Both the position numbers and the translations under genes were made by a program. From NCBI GenBank assembly GCA_049999805.1, contig JBNGIO010005394.1, forward strand, positions 1 to 37,575: DNA of 37,575 nt. The letters run 5' to 3'. Below are positions 10,001 to 20,769 of the stretch, one piece after another; the first letter of the stretch is position 1; every line of letters starts with the position of its first letter. The notes beneath the pieces were generated by a model. That model did not search any database and was not told where the DNA came from. It saw only the letters and a program-made list of their open reading frames with translations. This DNA comes from Folioceros fuciformis. Taxonomy: Eukaryota > Anthocerotophyta > Anthocerotopsida > Anthocerotales.

Positions 10001-10453
10001 GGGAGGCAAGTACGGTACCCTTCTCCCAATGAATAGACATGATAGGACATTTTGGCGATAGCCTGCCGCAAGGGGTCCTGCTGTTGGGCGTTGCCGATGA
10101 TGGTGGCCCCCGTGCATTTCCTCAGCTCCGTGCTTTGTTGCACTTCATTTAATGGGCAAAGATTGGCACACTGGTAGAAGCCGTCCTCCCAGGTGAGCAC
10201 CCTGCAAAACGGGCAGAATAAGTTCATACTGATCCCCCCTTTCCTTCATTTCTCCATTCCATCCTTCGTTCCTTCCTTTCTGCCTAGTCACATCACATTG
10301 CATCCGTGTCCAATACCATTCCTTCCCACGCAGGCAGGCAAGCAGGCGAGAGAGCTACATGCGGTTGCGGCGCTTGAGCTTCCACATGACAGCGTAGGAC
10401 CATCCGGACTTGAGGCACAATCCTCTCAAGCTTTGGTGCAAACTGGACGCCAT
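7099..10453 (-). CDS. LHW: LHW-like bHLH transcription factor, 12 exons
   Basis: Exons read from GT/AG boundaries and conserved protein, 5' to 3': 10453-10359, 10201-10019, 9943-9829, 9717-9676, 9567-9511, 9418-9143, 9053-8813, 8724-8584 (3' end uncertain), 8211-7844, 7766-7683, 7571-7467, 7359-7099. Phases agree and give about 655 codons, close to Arabidopsis LHW. The N-terminal MYC_N-like domain includes WSYAVMWKL, VLTWEDGFY, YSLGEG, GRVALTAKHQWVF, GWQNQFAAGIK and VMEDLDLVAHVKSLF. The bHLH spans exons 9-10 (PRPKDRQQIQDRVKELREIV, then CSIDALLERTIKH). Exons 11-12 form the ACT-like C-terminal domain (SQPRQMLVE, RGLGLTIVKGFMEV). An in-frame ATG at 10531 could add 26 residues, but the ATG at 10453 aligns with the family start. 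In characterised plants LHW pairs with TMO5-class bHLHs in the nucleus to drive cytokinin-dependent vascular cell divisions. Intron 11 has a GC donor. Confidence 0.92.
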
Positions 10454-11268
10454 ATTGAGCTGCGCTGCCTGCTCCGGCTCCTGGCCCCGCTCCTGCTCGG
10501 CTTCACATGTCCTGCTTCTGCTTATCGCCATGGCGTCACTACTACGGCTATCGTGGTCGCATGAGCGCACAACATGACGCCCTCCACCGAGCCTGGGCGA
10601 CTGTGAGAAGCATTCTTTCCTGTCCTGGAGGCACAGATTCAGACCCGGGGGAAGCCTGGCAAAAGGAAGGCAGCGCAGGGCCGGCCAGCACACGCCAGGC
10701 ACCTACCCACCAACAAGACTTGCGCTACCATGTCCCAGGACAAACAAAGGGATCTGCCGTGCCCCTTACCCTTGTCTACACTGCACTATGTTCTCCCTCA
10801 ATCTCTCTCCTCTTTCTAAGCCTCCGCAGTTGTTTATTATTCATGTGGACTGCCCTCGTTAACGGAAACCCTGGGACGGCATCAAACTGTATTACTATTG
10901 ATAAAAGCGTTTTCCATCATAGCAAATTTTCTACTAGTTTTAAAATTAAATATATAGAGATTATGAGCGATGGCGATTCTATTTAAAAAGAAGAGAACGG
11001 GAGACTTCCTCCTCTCGCTAGGAAATTTTGTTTTCATCTGTGCAGAATTTTTTTCACCCCCATAATAATATCAACGTTGTCCCTATACTGGAGAAGTGGG
11101 AAATGATAGTTCTTGTATCTAGTCCATGAATATTTGTTCAGCTTGTGAACGAAAAGCAAGCGAAGGAAAGCCAGCCTCTTACTTTTAAGTTTACGTGGCT
11201 TTTGCAACAAGCAATGCAAGTCTCTTACTTTACATACATTTTGTGTGGCTTATGTAGTGGAGCGATTT
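10454..11268. other. Promoter and 5' leader region of the LHW-like gene
   Basis: There is no separate gene. The minus strand immediately upstream of 10453 stays open in frame to about 10702 without an ATG beyond 10531. From about 10890 the sequence becomes AT-rich. No TATA box is assigned. Confidence 0.45.
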
Positions 11269-11530
11269 GAGCCTCTTACTCAAGAGTCTAAGTAACTTGT
11301 CCAATGCCCACACAACTCGTGTAGCACAGCAATGTGAGCCTCTCACTCAAGAGTCTAAGTAACGTGTCCAACACCCACACAACTCATGCAGCACAGCAAT
11401 GTGAGCCTCTTACTCAAGAGTCTAAGTAACGTGTTCAATGCCCATACCGCTCATGTAAGGGAGCTTTGTGACCCTCTTACTCAAGATTCTAAATAACTTG
11501 TCCAATGCTCACGCAATTTGGCAACCTTAT
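11269..11530 (+). repeat. 67-bp tandem repeat, four units
   Basis: Units start at 11269, 11336, 11403 and 11470, exactly 67 bp apart. Each opens with GAGCCTCTTACTCAAGAGTC or a variant and carries AAGTAAC(T/G)TGTCCAATGCCC. A more degenerate related unit (AGCCTCTTACTT) lies just upstream near 11174. The last unit is partial and the most diverged. Confidence 0.92.
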
Positions 11531-11969
11531 GTGCATTAGTGAAAAGTACACACTATTCCATTGAATTGCAAACTAATCCACGTGTACACAATGCATTGCA
11601 TTGGTACATAAAGTGATAACATGTAGAGAGGAAATGGACTCTCAACATTGATAAGAAAAGACATTTTACGATTTAGTTTTGATTCATTGTTGATTTGTTT
11701 ATGCACATCTGCGTAAAATCACTTTAGTGACACTCCAATATAGTTGTTCGTTCTCTCTTTCTCTTAAACATGGGTGCATTGGTTATCAACGCAATGTTTG
11801 TACAAGACCCTTGTGAGGGATTGGAAGCATTTTGATGGATCGAGAGTCCGAGTATACTTGAAGGTTAAGGATACCTAAACAATTCAGTTTAACATGTAAG
11901 AAACCATGAATGAATGAGAGAACTTAGGCTCCATGAATTTAACAAGAAGATGGAGTATCACAAATATAA
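11531..11969. other. No feature seen
   Basis: AT-rich sequence between the tandem repeat and the copia relic. It may belong to the downstream part of that relic, but I recognise no coding block. Confidence 0.4.
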
Positions 11970-12510
11970 AGTCATATACAAGTTATGATATTCCTAAGGT
12001 GAAGGTGAAGGTGAAGACTAGAGTAAAGAGGCTTGTCATTACATATGTGGGTGGTAGCTATAGAGTCGAGGTACCAAACACCATCATCATGCGAGGAACT
12101 TGATAGGAAAACAATGTAGAATCCAATTGTTGGCTTCTTATCTCCTAACGGACTAGACGACGCCATGTCTTTAACAATAACACTTGCGGATTGTTTCAGT
12201 TGTTTCTATGGTTTGCTTGCTTTCTTTTTCTTGCAGTCACGAGCCCAATGGCCAGGGATACCACACCAGTTGTAATTCCCCTGGCGCTTAGGGTTTCCAC
12301 TGGTGTTGGATTCACCCTTATATCCTCCTAAAAATTTCCTTTTGTTTTTGTTAGGGTTAGTTATGAACTTAGCTGCTAGGACTTTGTCGGCCTTGACTTT
12401 AGACCCAATAGTGAATGACCTACTTTGTTCCTCCTAGAACAAGGCACCGATCACCTCTTCAAGGGATAGCGTGCTTGTCCTTCCTTCGGCAACAGTAGTA
12501 CATGTGTCAG
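11970..12510 (-). pseudogene. Ty1/copia gag-protease relic
   Basis: Read on the minus strand from 12500, the gag C-terminal segment LSLEEVIGALF appears, then an in-frame stop and EEQSRSFTIGSKVKADKVL. The zinc knuckle follows as YNWCGIPGHWARDC, with the first zinc-binding Cys replaced by Tyr. A basic KKKK stretch leads to the protease start WYLDSIATTHICND (about 12085-12035), where the family has DSGAT. Stop codon, broken knuckle and altered protease active site all indicate decay. No integrase, RT or LTR is identified beside it. Confidence 0.85.
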
Positions 12511-15500
12511 CCTCAAAAATACATCGGAGCTCTACTCCGATGGAACACCGGAGCGTTTTTCCAGAGTCCCTCCAAATTTCAACGAACTAAGGGAACTAAG
12601 GTAAAAGTATCAGTTAAGTCGAGTCTTCGGAGTAACCCGCATGCCGGAGCTCACTCCGTCGAATAAGGCATCAAACTGACTGTCAGGATAGTTTGATCAA
12701 GAACAGGTACAGTAACAATCATGTAGATGGTGGGGCATAACCGCCACAGACGGTTGTAGGCGTGCCAGAATTGGAGTGTAAACATTTACTCTCGCCTTAC
12801 TCTTGCTTATGTTTGCTCCCGTTCAACCCCATTTGTAGATACAAGGAGGACTCTTGTGCTCTGCCTACTTTGCCGACAGCAGGCTGGCTGGCGGCCGGTA
12901 GGTAGGCGGTTGCACAGGCCTGAGCCAGACAAGGGCTGGCCACAAGTGCGAGATCTTGGTCGGCAGCTTAGCCAACTGGCTGTAGGAGGATCCAGGCGGC
13001 TAATCGGATTCGGCAAGATAGGCCAGGAGCAGCTGATGGCGGGATCCTAGGAGCTAGGCCAGGGCGGATCAGTGGCTAGGCAACCAGCAGACAAGTGCGC
13101 AACCGGTCCTCAGTCGGCCTGGCCGAAGAAGTAGACCGGTAGGATCCGGGGCGGTGGGATGGATCTGGTTGAATCTAGGGCAGGCAGCGCCTGGCCTCTG
13201 GCCAGGGGCGGATCCTACAAGGTAGCTGGCGGCGGATCCTGGAGAGGAAGGCCTGGACGGGTCGCCAAGCTAGGTGGTGTGGCTGTCTGATCCCAACTAG
13301 CTAGAGGCCAGGCGGCGGACCCAGCAAGCAGGGTGGCGCAAGATCTAGGCAACGACGCTGAGCCTAGACGACCGGAGCGGTTTGAGGCAAGCCAGCCTGG
13401 CGGGTCGGGGGCCGGATCTAGGGATGGGTAGCAAGTAGGATCCCAACAAGTCGTTGGCTAAGGCTGGCTGGCTAGCAAGCCCCAGGCAGCTTGGCTGGAT
13501 CCAGACACTATGAGAGGATCGGGATGCCAGGCCGCCGGAGTGCGTGATTGCAACCGGGGTGGAGTGGCTAATCAGCATCCCTTCAAGCTCATAGCCCAAG
13601 GGTTTGGCAGCCTTGTGTTTACAGCGCAACGCCTGGGTTCAACCTGTCTTGGGGAAGGTCTACGAGCTACTCAAGCCTCTGTCTGCCATGCCAGTTCGTG
13701 TCCATGGATCATGTTATTACCTCACTGACCCGAGAAAAATGAGAGTGTCGTGCAATCTCTCGTGGGCGCTCATGTCGTCTTGACAAACCTGCATGACCAC
13801 CTATGTGGAGGCAAACATGAGGCTATGTGGTGAAGTCTTCGCATTTGTGGGACTGTTGGAGTGGGGAGGGGAGCTCGAAGAGGACTTGTTACATTCCTCC
13901 ACAGGGTACGGGGCAAGGATATGAAGCTAAAGGGTTGTGTCTAGATTACAGCTGCAGGGCGGATCGTCTTGGCCAGCCAGATGGCATAATTAGCATTGAG
14001 GTTTCTATCCGCAAGTAGCTCGTCCGGTTGCTCGCAGGCGGAAAGCCTAATGTTAATCATGGCAACAATGGATTGTGGAATGTCACTTCTGGGTTCGCCA
14101 TGCTTACAAGGCTACCTCAAGAGTACAAGATGAGGTAGCTCTGGTGGACCAAGGGGGTCTCCCTAGCCAGCAGGATGGGGGTGGGAGGACTTGAAGAAGG
14201 TGGATGCCCTGAGCAAGGTATAGGATGATTTGAGGGAGGTGAGGGAAGTTGTGGAGATGCACTGATGATTTGGGTAGGGGGGTAACCAGTAATGAGTGTC
14301 AAAGGGACAGCTGGCAACCCCTCATAGGTCGGCATTACGATTAGATTTAGGTCGAAGTTAGGGTTAGGGTTTTGGCAAGCGTGAGAAGGATTATCGAGCG
14401 TGTGACTAATGCTAATCCTATTAGACAGTGATGGGGGTTCTTGGCCAAGATAGTATAAGGGGCCAGACCAGTCATTGAGGAGGGGGCAGTCTTTTGGTGT
14501 GATTCCCCTTGTCTCTTGTGTGCAGGCTGCCGGATTAGGACACTGATTTAGCGTGAAAGTGCACCTTGGGCTTGATCCCCTTACCACTAGGGGAACGTGG
14601 CAGATCCTTAGGCTACCAAGATGTGTGTGGCCAGATCCGCAGTTGCTGACTCTTTTTGCATGCTAGCTGAAGTGCCTTGACGTCCCTAGGTAGGTTTCCA
14701 AGGTAAGAATTGCCAGGCTGTGAGCTAAGGAGGCTATCCTACCCAAGACTTCACATCTTTGCCTTAAGGCTGCAAGTAGGGGAGGTTGCTGTGTTACAAA
14801 TTCTAGGGTTGGATAGTTTTGTTGCACATTTAAGGGTGCTGAAGATTGGAGATTGGAGCTGAAGGTTGGAGATTGGCATTAGGGTAGGAGTTTCTATTTT
14901 CAGCCGCTGAGGTAGCTGGTGCTAAGAATAAATCTACGGAGCTAGATCTAACTATTGTAGTTGCTGTTAAGTTTAGGTAGGGGCTGATAGGTAGGATCCT
15001 GTTAGTGCGTTAGGGTGGTTTAATTGATTGCCTTGGCAGGAGATCACTCCCTTGGGAACAAATCTCAAGACTGCAACGACAGTAAGAGCTAATGTGGACC
15101 TTTTGGTGATTTTTGGGTTGAAGGAATCACTCCACATGGAGGTTCAACCAACGAGGCATTTAGCAGCTTGCCTCTCGAGGCCTAGAATTCCACCAAAACA
15201 TCCCTGACCTTCTCACGCCGCCCTGCCCTAGGGTTCCACGCTCCTCAATATCCCTAACCCCGAAAGGAACCCAGGCCCGTTACCTTTCGACCACAATCAC
15301 TACTTAGACCCTAACCATCCTACCTAGCCCAATTCCCTAATTATTTCCCCATAAACTTCAACCAAAACAAAAATTCCCCATAAACTTCAACCAAAACAAA
15401 AAAAAACAATCTCTATCATTTTTCTAGGGAATCTATCTGCCATGTGGACTCCACACTCCAGCACTTGGACTGCTTCCTTGCTTGCAGCCTTGCTCAAATT

Positions 15501-15721
15501 CATGGAGGCCAAGCTCTTGCCTCATAGTCAATGGCCTTTGTTGGTGTTGGCCAAGCTGGGAAGGCTGGGAAAGTTAGGAGGCAAGTGTTGGGAAGGCTAC
15601 CTTCGGGAAGGTGTGGGACAACCCCACGTGGTGGATGGTCCAAAAGATGAGAGAAGTTTACCGGCATCCTGCGGAGGAATGAGGTTGACTCTACCTCAAC
15701 TCCTAGCGAAATAAGGAGCTA
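12511..15721. other. 3.2 kb without a recognisable gene
   Basis: 12511-12700 has repeated CGGAG/CTCCG motifs, including an inverted repeat CATCGGAG (12522-12529) with CTCCGATG (12535-12542). 12850-13700 is GC-rich with many GGATCC and CTGGC words but no array. A 156-codon Pro/Ser-rich minus-strand frame at 14117-14587 opens with GTG and matches nothing known to me. 15345-15402 is a 29-bp tandem duplication. The rest shows nothing. Confidence 0.5.
15345..15402 (+). repeat. 29-bp tandem duplication
   Basis: Two back-to-back copies of a unit starting TTCCCCATAAACTTCAACC lie at 15345-15373 and 15374-15402, followed by a short A-run. Probably a replication-slippage product. Confidence 0.9.
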
Positions 15722-18041
15722 GTGAAGGAAGACGCAACAACTCTTTTAGCAACGGACTCCTCCAAGACCACCAATGGGTGGATGATACACGACTTGAAGA
15801 ACCCCTACATCTGAGGAGTGGTGCACTTGACAATCAACTGGCTGTTGGTCACCAAAACGTACCATATACCTGACGGGGTGTTGTTGCTTCTCTACGGACT
15901 AGTGAAAGGCACTCTGGTGGATTGAGGGAAAGTGGTAGCTCATCGGATTTAGTCCGATGTCCACAAGCTTAGGTAGGAGAAACCCCCACCCTCCGGGTTA
16001 GCGCCTTTCCTTTCCACATTCGGGACCATTACAAGTTCCTGACAGATTTGGAAAGGGCGGCCCTCGCTCAATTGCCACCAGCCCGACTACTTCAGCCCTC
16101 GCTCCTCGTAAGGTGGCTGCACTAGTGGCATAGCCCAAGGCTCTCCCAGCCGCACCAGATCCACTGCTCGTGTCAGAACCGTCGGAGGACAGCAGCCAAG
16201 CTGCCCCAACTTCTCCTTCCATGACATCGGCACCCAACTCTCCTCCTCCAAAATGGAAGGTGGAGGCTCCATTAGCTCCGGCACCCCCACCCAAGCGACG
16301 CGCTATCCAGGCGATGTCTACAGTGGGCTAGAGGATTCTCCTTCAGAGCACTCCACCTCCACCGAGTCCGGAGCCAGAAGACTTTCTGACTCTAGCAGTA
16401 GGGGCAACAAGACCACCTAAGACTTAGGAGGAAGCCGATTGGATGGAATTGGTTCGGTTGGCGGCCCAGCTCGATTACAATGAGAAGCATGGAATTGGGC
16501 CGATCGGGATGAACAGCTCCCTTCTCCGCATGGGAGAAAGAAAGGTCGGGGACCTCGTTCTCCCAGTCCGCCACCCACCAGAGTGATTCGACTTCTGTCC
16601 CACAACAGGCCCAAGAGGAAATCGACTAGCAAAAAGCTTTGCCGCAGTCGATAGTCTTGGAGGACCTTATCGAAGGAGGGATCACGGATGTAGAGGCCAT
16701 GAGGAGGGCCATCTGGGCGTCTTTTGGAAGGACTCCCCGACCTCCTAACTATCAGTTCTACATCGGAGCAACTGCAGAAAGAGTGACGCAACCAGCCCAG
16801 GGGATCGTAACTAGTATAGCGGAGGGGCTAGCTTGGTCCTTCGGGCAGGTTGTGGCCAGGGAGGGCAAAAATATTGCCCTCCGAAGAAGGATGACTGAAT
16901 TGGCAACTCAATTGTCTGCTTTAAAGGAGAGGGTTATTGGGCACACCGCGGCACTCCAGGAGGAGTCTGAGAAACATCGGCGGGAGCAAGATCAGTGTTG
17001 ACAGGAGTTCGAGGAACTCAAGGCACAGGTGGCCAATCGGACAGCCGACTTGGAGAAACAACGAGCAGAGGCACAAGAAGAAAATGCCTAAGCTCAGGTA
17101 CTGATGGAGGCCATCCACTCGAAGGAGCGGCAGGCATGGAGAAACGGGAGCTTGACACCTAAGAGACCTACAGATGGCATACAACGGACCGTGATAGATA
17201 CCGGAAGGAGCAAAATCGAGCCCTGGAGGCCAAGAAGGAAGGAGTCCGAAAGTTAGCGAAGTCAGCTCAGCAACTGGAAGAAATGAGGGTCAAGCTTCGG
17301 GTAGTCTAGGTCAAAGAGAAGACCGCCCAACAGGAAATTTGGACTCTTAAGGTGGACCTGGTTTAGATGCGGGAGAGCATGAAGACTCATGGAGATATGT
17401 GGAACGGGAAGCAAAAGGCACTCCTGAACAGGTCCGACGCATTGCGGACCCAGGTTCAGGATTTGGAATTGCAACTCGTGGAATTTGGAGCTCGAGAGGA
17501 ACATCAAGAGGTGGCCCTACTCCGGGCACAGACAAAAGTTGTCGCCAACATCCGACTCCGGGAATCTGTCACAGCCACTTTGGTGGCTCCCGAAGAGCTC
17601 CGGTGTTATGTGGCCTTGGCCATAACATAGAATGCGGACCTTGTAGAGGGTAGGTGGCATCCAAAGTATCGAACACTCTAGAGGATGGTGGTGGACGTTA
17701 TCCAATAATTAGACAACATCCACACCTTCTTCCACGGCGAGGTGCTCCGGGTCCTGAGCGAAACAGCGGAGTCCGTAGCTATTGCAAATGAACTGGACTT
17801 ACCCCTTGATGAGCGGACCGCCCCGATTAGTCCAATGCTCCGGTTACCCAACCCCCTTTCGCCAAATCTAGATTTGCGTAAGGTAGTTTGCTCCCCTCGG
17901 GCTGGTTCTGCCAAGCTACCCATACCCATTGGCGGCGCAGAATCCTCCCCTAGACCCACCTCACTCGTGAGACCCGCGGGTGCTGCTCCTTCGCCGGACC
18001 CCACCCCGCCCACCCCACCCACCCCGCCAACCTCCCATTAA
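15722..18041 (+). pseudogene. Decayed coiled-coil polyprotein-like ORF, family unknown
   Basis: The longest open piece is 16639-17001 (120 codons). Reading on across stops and a frameshift near 17135 gives one coherent protein-like text. First comes a hydrophobic block (GVVHLTINWLLVTKTYHIP, about 15815-15870). Next is a Pro/Ala/Ser-rich linker with PPPKRRAIQAM (about 16285-16320) and EEADWMELVRLAAQLDYNEK (about 16428-16487). About 300 residues of heptad-rich coiled coil follow (LRRRMTELATQLSALKERV, LEKQRAEAQEENA, then 17170-17540). The C terminus is Pro-rich, ending in PPTPPTPPTSH at 18041. At least eight in-frame stops, mostly TAG or TAA, break it. Transposon-linked plant proteins with long coiled coils look similar, so a gag-like origin is possible, but I do not recognise the family. 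Confidence 0.55.
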
Positions 18042-19439
18042 GGCTTCGTGGCATGATCTAGTTGTTACACACTCCTCCCTAGGTAGCTGTAGTCATGTAG
18101 TGCTTAGCTTCCTTTTTGCAGTTATGGCCGCCGTTCAGACTTGAGATTTGGCCCTGTATAAATGTTCTTCAGTTAAATGAAAGAAAGCGCCTCAGGGATT
18201 ACACTCCATTGCTCCACGTGCCTCTCCCTTACGACGTCCTCCATCCCATCATCGCGACTCATCTCTATTCCGTGCAGGTGCCTAGAGGAGCTCTCGGGCA
18301 ATCGCACATCCCTTCCTAGGGCCCCCCTCAAAAGCAACCCAAGTGCACATAGGCAAGAGGCATGCTCTGGAGGTCCTAAGGGGCAAGTGAGAGCAGGCTC
18401 ATAGTGGGGAGTCGACAAAGAGCCACGATGCTCAGGGAGCAAACTCGGCAAATCGGACTACAGCGACCTGATCAGGTAACTCCACCTTAGTACGACGTCC
18501 ACCCACGCCACAACATAGGGATCCCCTCACGAATCGACACTTCCGCCTTGTCGCCCACGATCCGTTCTGCCCTCCGTCCCACCACACCCACGTTGACGCG
18601 GCCTCCTCGTTCCTTCATTTTCTCTTCGTTCTTTACCGACCGGGCCACCGCTGCGTTTTCTCGCCTAAAAATTTTAAGCAGCCCTCTGGTTGAAAGGCAC
18701 ATGTAGTGATCTTACTTGGACAAAGAAGCTCTACACTAGTCATCGCAAAGTCAGCATGATTAGAGTCTACATTAGCGTCATCATCCTTATCCCTTGAGGA
18801 GGATGCTCTTGCACTAGTCGACTCGATGAAGCCACGTTGCTTGCTCAACTTCTTGTTGATTGCCTTCTTGTCGTTTATGTAAAGAGGTTTCCAAAGGAAA
18901 TTAAAATTTGAAAAGGTTTTTATGAATGTTTGCCAAATTGGTAGTAACAACAAGTCTTTTGGTCTTATACATCAATTGTACTAGGAACTCTGGAATTAAG
19001 CACCCTATGAACGGATAAAGATTGGGATGGGGTCTTATAAGATAGGTTTTTAGTGCGATTTTTGTGCATAGTGCAAAAGAATTGGTGAAAAGGGGACGTG
19101 AAGGAAGACAAGACATTGGTGAAAAAGAGTGGCTAGTGCCTTGTCTCCCCTCACCTCCCCTTTTCACCAAGCTATGAGAGCCCAAGTAGTGAGCGCGCCG
19201 ACCTACTGGTGGCCCATAATTTATTTATTTTTTGCTCTGCAAACGAGGATTTATGTGAACACCTTTAAACCTGAAAACTATTGTTCCCTTCCCATTTGTG
19301 CAACAATTAAAAGATAGCGACAACCTCTCTCATCTCCTTAACGACTTCTAGCATTTTATATATGAGTGAAAAATGGAAGGGCCTAAAGGTTCATCGCATA
19401 GGTCTATTCGTGTTTTGGGTTAAGGTATTCAAATTGTGC
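18042..19439. other. No recognisable gene
   Basis: Short ORFs on both strands match no family. 18150-18185 (GGCCCTGTATAAATG and a following AAATGAAAG) resembles an LTR or transcript end but is not decisive. The minus-strand frame at 18633-18953 is Ser/Asp-rich and unassigned. Confidence 0.4.
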
Positions 19440-19740
19440 ATCAACGGGGTGGACTACATAAAAGCAAATGTAGTTCCATTAAAAATTTGAGTTAAGAGTT
19501 GAAGGATTTTTGCTCCAAAGTCACTAGATTTTTAAGTCCTTTCATGAGAAATGGTCATAATGGATAAGCAACATCCCCAATAATGTATGAAGGCACAAAA
19601 ACATCTTTTAGCATGGTAATAAGCTCTCTCAATATGTTCTTTCCGATGAGCAGTTACCATAAACTACTGTTTACTAATATTCCTGCATCATTAGACACTC
19701 CAAGACTCTTGTAACCTCAACTGCCAAAACTGTCTGTTTC
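19440..19740 (-). pseudogene. PIF/Harbinger transposase relic, C-terminal part
   Basis: On the minus strand the DDE_Tnp_4 signatures appear in order: VSNDAGILVNSSLW (family pattern G-S-x-H-D-x-x-V-x-x-x-S, about 19695-19655), then YIIGDVAYPL (family Y-x-x-x-G-D-x-A-Y-P-L, about 19590-19560), then EQKSFNS before a stop. Stops and frame changes break it. The Asp of GD is kept. It is separate from the plus-strand Harbinger relic at 30410. Confidence 0.7.
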
Positions 19741-20493
19741 AACCATTGCCAACATTATGAAAGAAATGATTATATTACTTGATAACATATCATCACTAGA
19801 CATGCTAAAATATTGACTTAAAAAATTATTAAGAGAATATCTTGATAGAAGGCTGAGGAGAAAAAACCCCTAACTTCATCCATAGCCAAAAGCTCAAAAA
19901 TCACAAGCAACCAACAACGAACAAAGAAGAAGGCACAAAGAAATGAAGTGAAAATACCAAGACAGCTGAGCTTGATATTAACCAGGCATTCAGGTTCACC
20001 ATTTAGTTGGCCCATAAACTCAGGTGAAAAACACTCACCCTCCGTCACCCACTATACGTATGGACATGGGCTTGCGGATGGACCGGAGGGCAATTTCAAT
20101 GTAAACACTACTTGAATATGGATGTACGTAGACAGAGTGATATACATACATGCATACATATGTACAGTACATGGAGTCAGCTCAACCTGAGTATGTACAG
20201 TGCATACTGAGCGGTCAGCCCTAATCGATTCGGTTCGAGGCTAGCCTAGGCTACGCTAGGCTGTGCATCGAGCACCGTCGCGGTGGATCTGTTACGCCTA
20301 GCCCAGCCCAGCCCACGGCCACGGCCTACGCCCACGCCCCAGGCCCGGCCTTGCCCCTCCTTCCCCACCACAGCCTTCCTCAAGCCTGTGGGCCGAATGC
20401 AGCCCAGCTGCTGGCCGTCGTCAAGCTGCCGCCAGCCCCAGCTGCTGCTGTCACTGACTGGTGCTGCTGCCAGCCAGTGTACTCTACTGCCTC
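19741..20493. other. Upstream region of the DRB gene
   Basis: No coding block is seen. 20130-20200 is rich in ATACATACATG/TGTACAGTACATG words. From about 20220 it turns GC-rich, as expected near a promoter. Confidence 0.4.
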
Positions 20494-20558
20494 GAGCTGA
20501 GCTGAGCTGAGCTGAGCCCAGCCCAGCCCAGCCGAACCGAGCCGAGCCGAGCCGAGCC
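20494..20558 (+). repeat. Pentanucleotide microsatellite (GAGCT/CAGCC/GAGCC)
   Basis: About thirteen 5-bp units lie in a row: GAGCT repeated, then CAGCC repeated, then GAGCC repeated. It lies about 210 bp before the DRB start codon, in its likely leader or promoter. Confidence 0.9.
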
Positions 20559-20769
20559 TTCATCACGGCTCGCTTCCCGTGACATCAAGGGCACGTTCTT
20601 CTCTGCAGGAAGTGAGCATCCTGTTGCTCAGGAGCTCCCGCGCACAGGATACTGCCTAGGCTCTTGTTTGTGTGAGCTAGTTTTGTGGCTAGCTGGTGTA
20701 AGTGTGTCTCGTCGTGGGTGTGAGTGGGAATGCGCTTTTTTTTCCTAAGTGTGGGATGGATGTGCAGGA

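Noticed and set aside
10381-10420. Similarity between LHW exon 1 antisense and the PDF-motif coding region (CCATCCGGACTT word)
   Set aside because: Only about 20 bp with mismatches, on unrelated frames; chance.
14117-14587. 156-codon minus-strand ORF as a gene
   Set aside because: It opens with GTG, is Pro/Ser/Thr-rich with no recognisable motif, and no splice or promoter context supports it.
20749-20769. Earlier in-frame ATG for the DRB protein (seven extra codons)
   Set aside because: An AG acceptor lies between it and the conserved MYKNQ start, so these codons are probably intronic.
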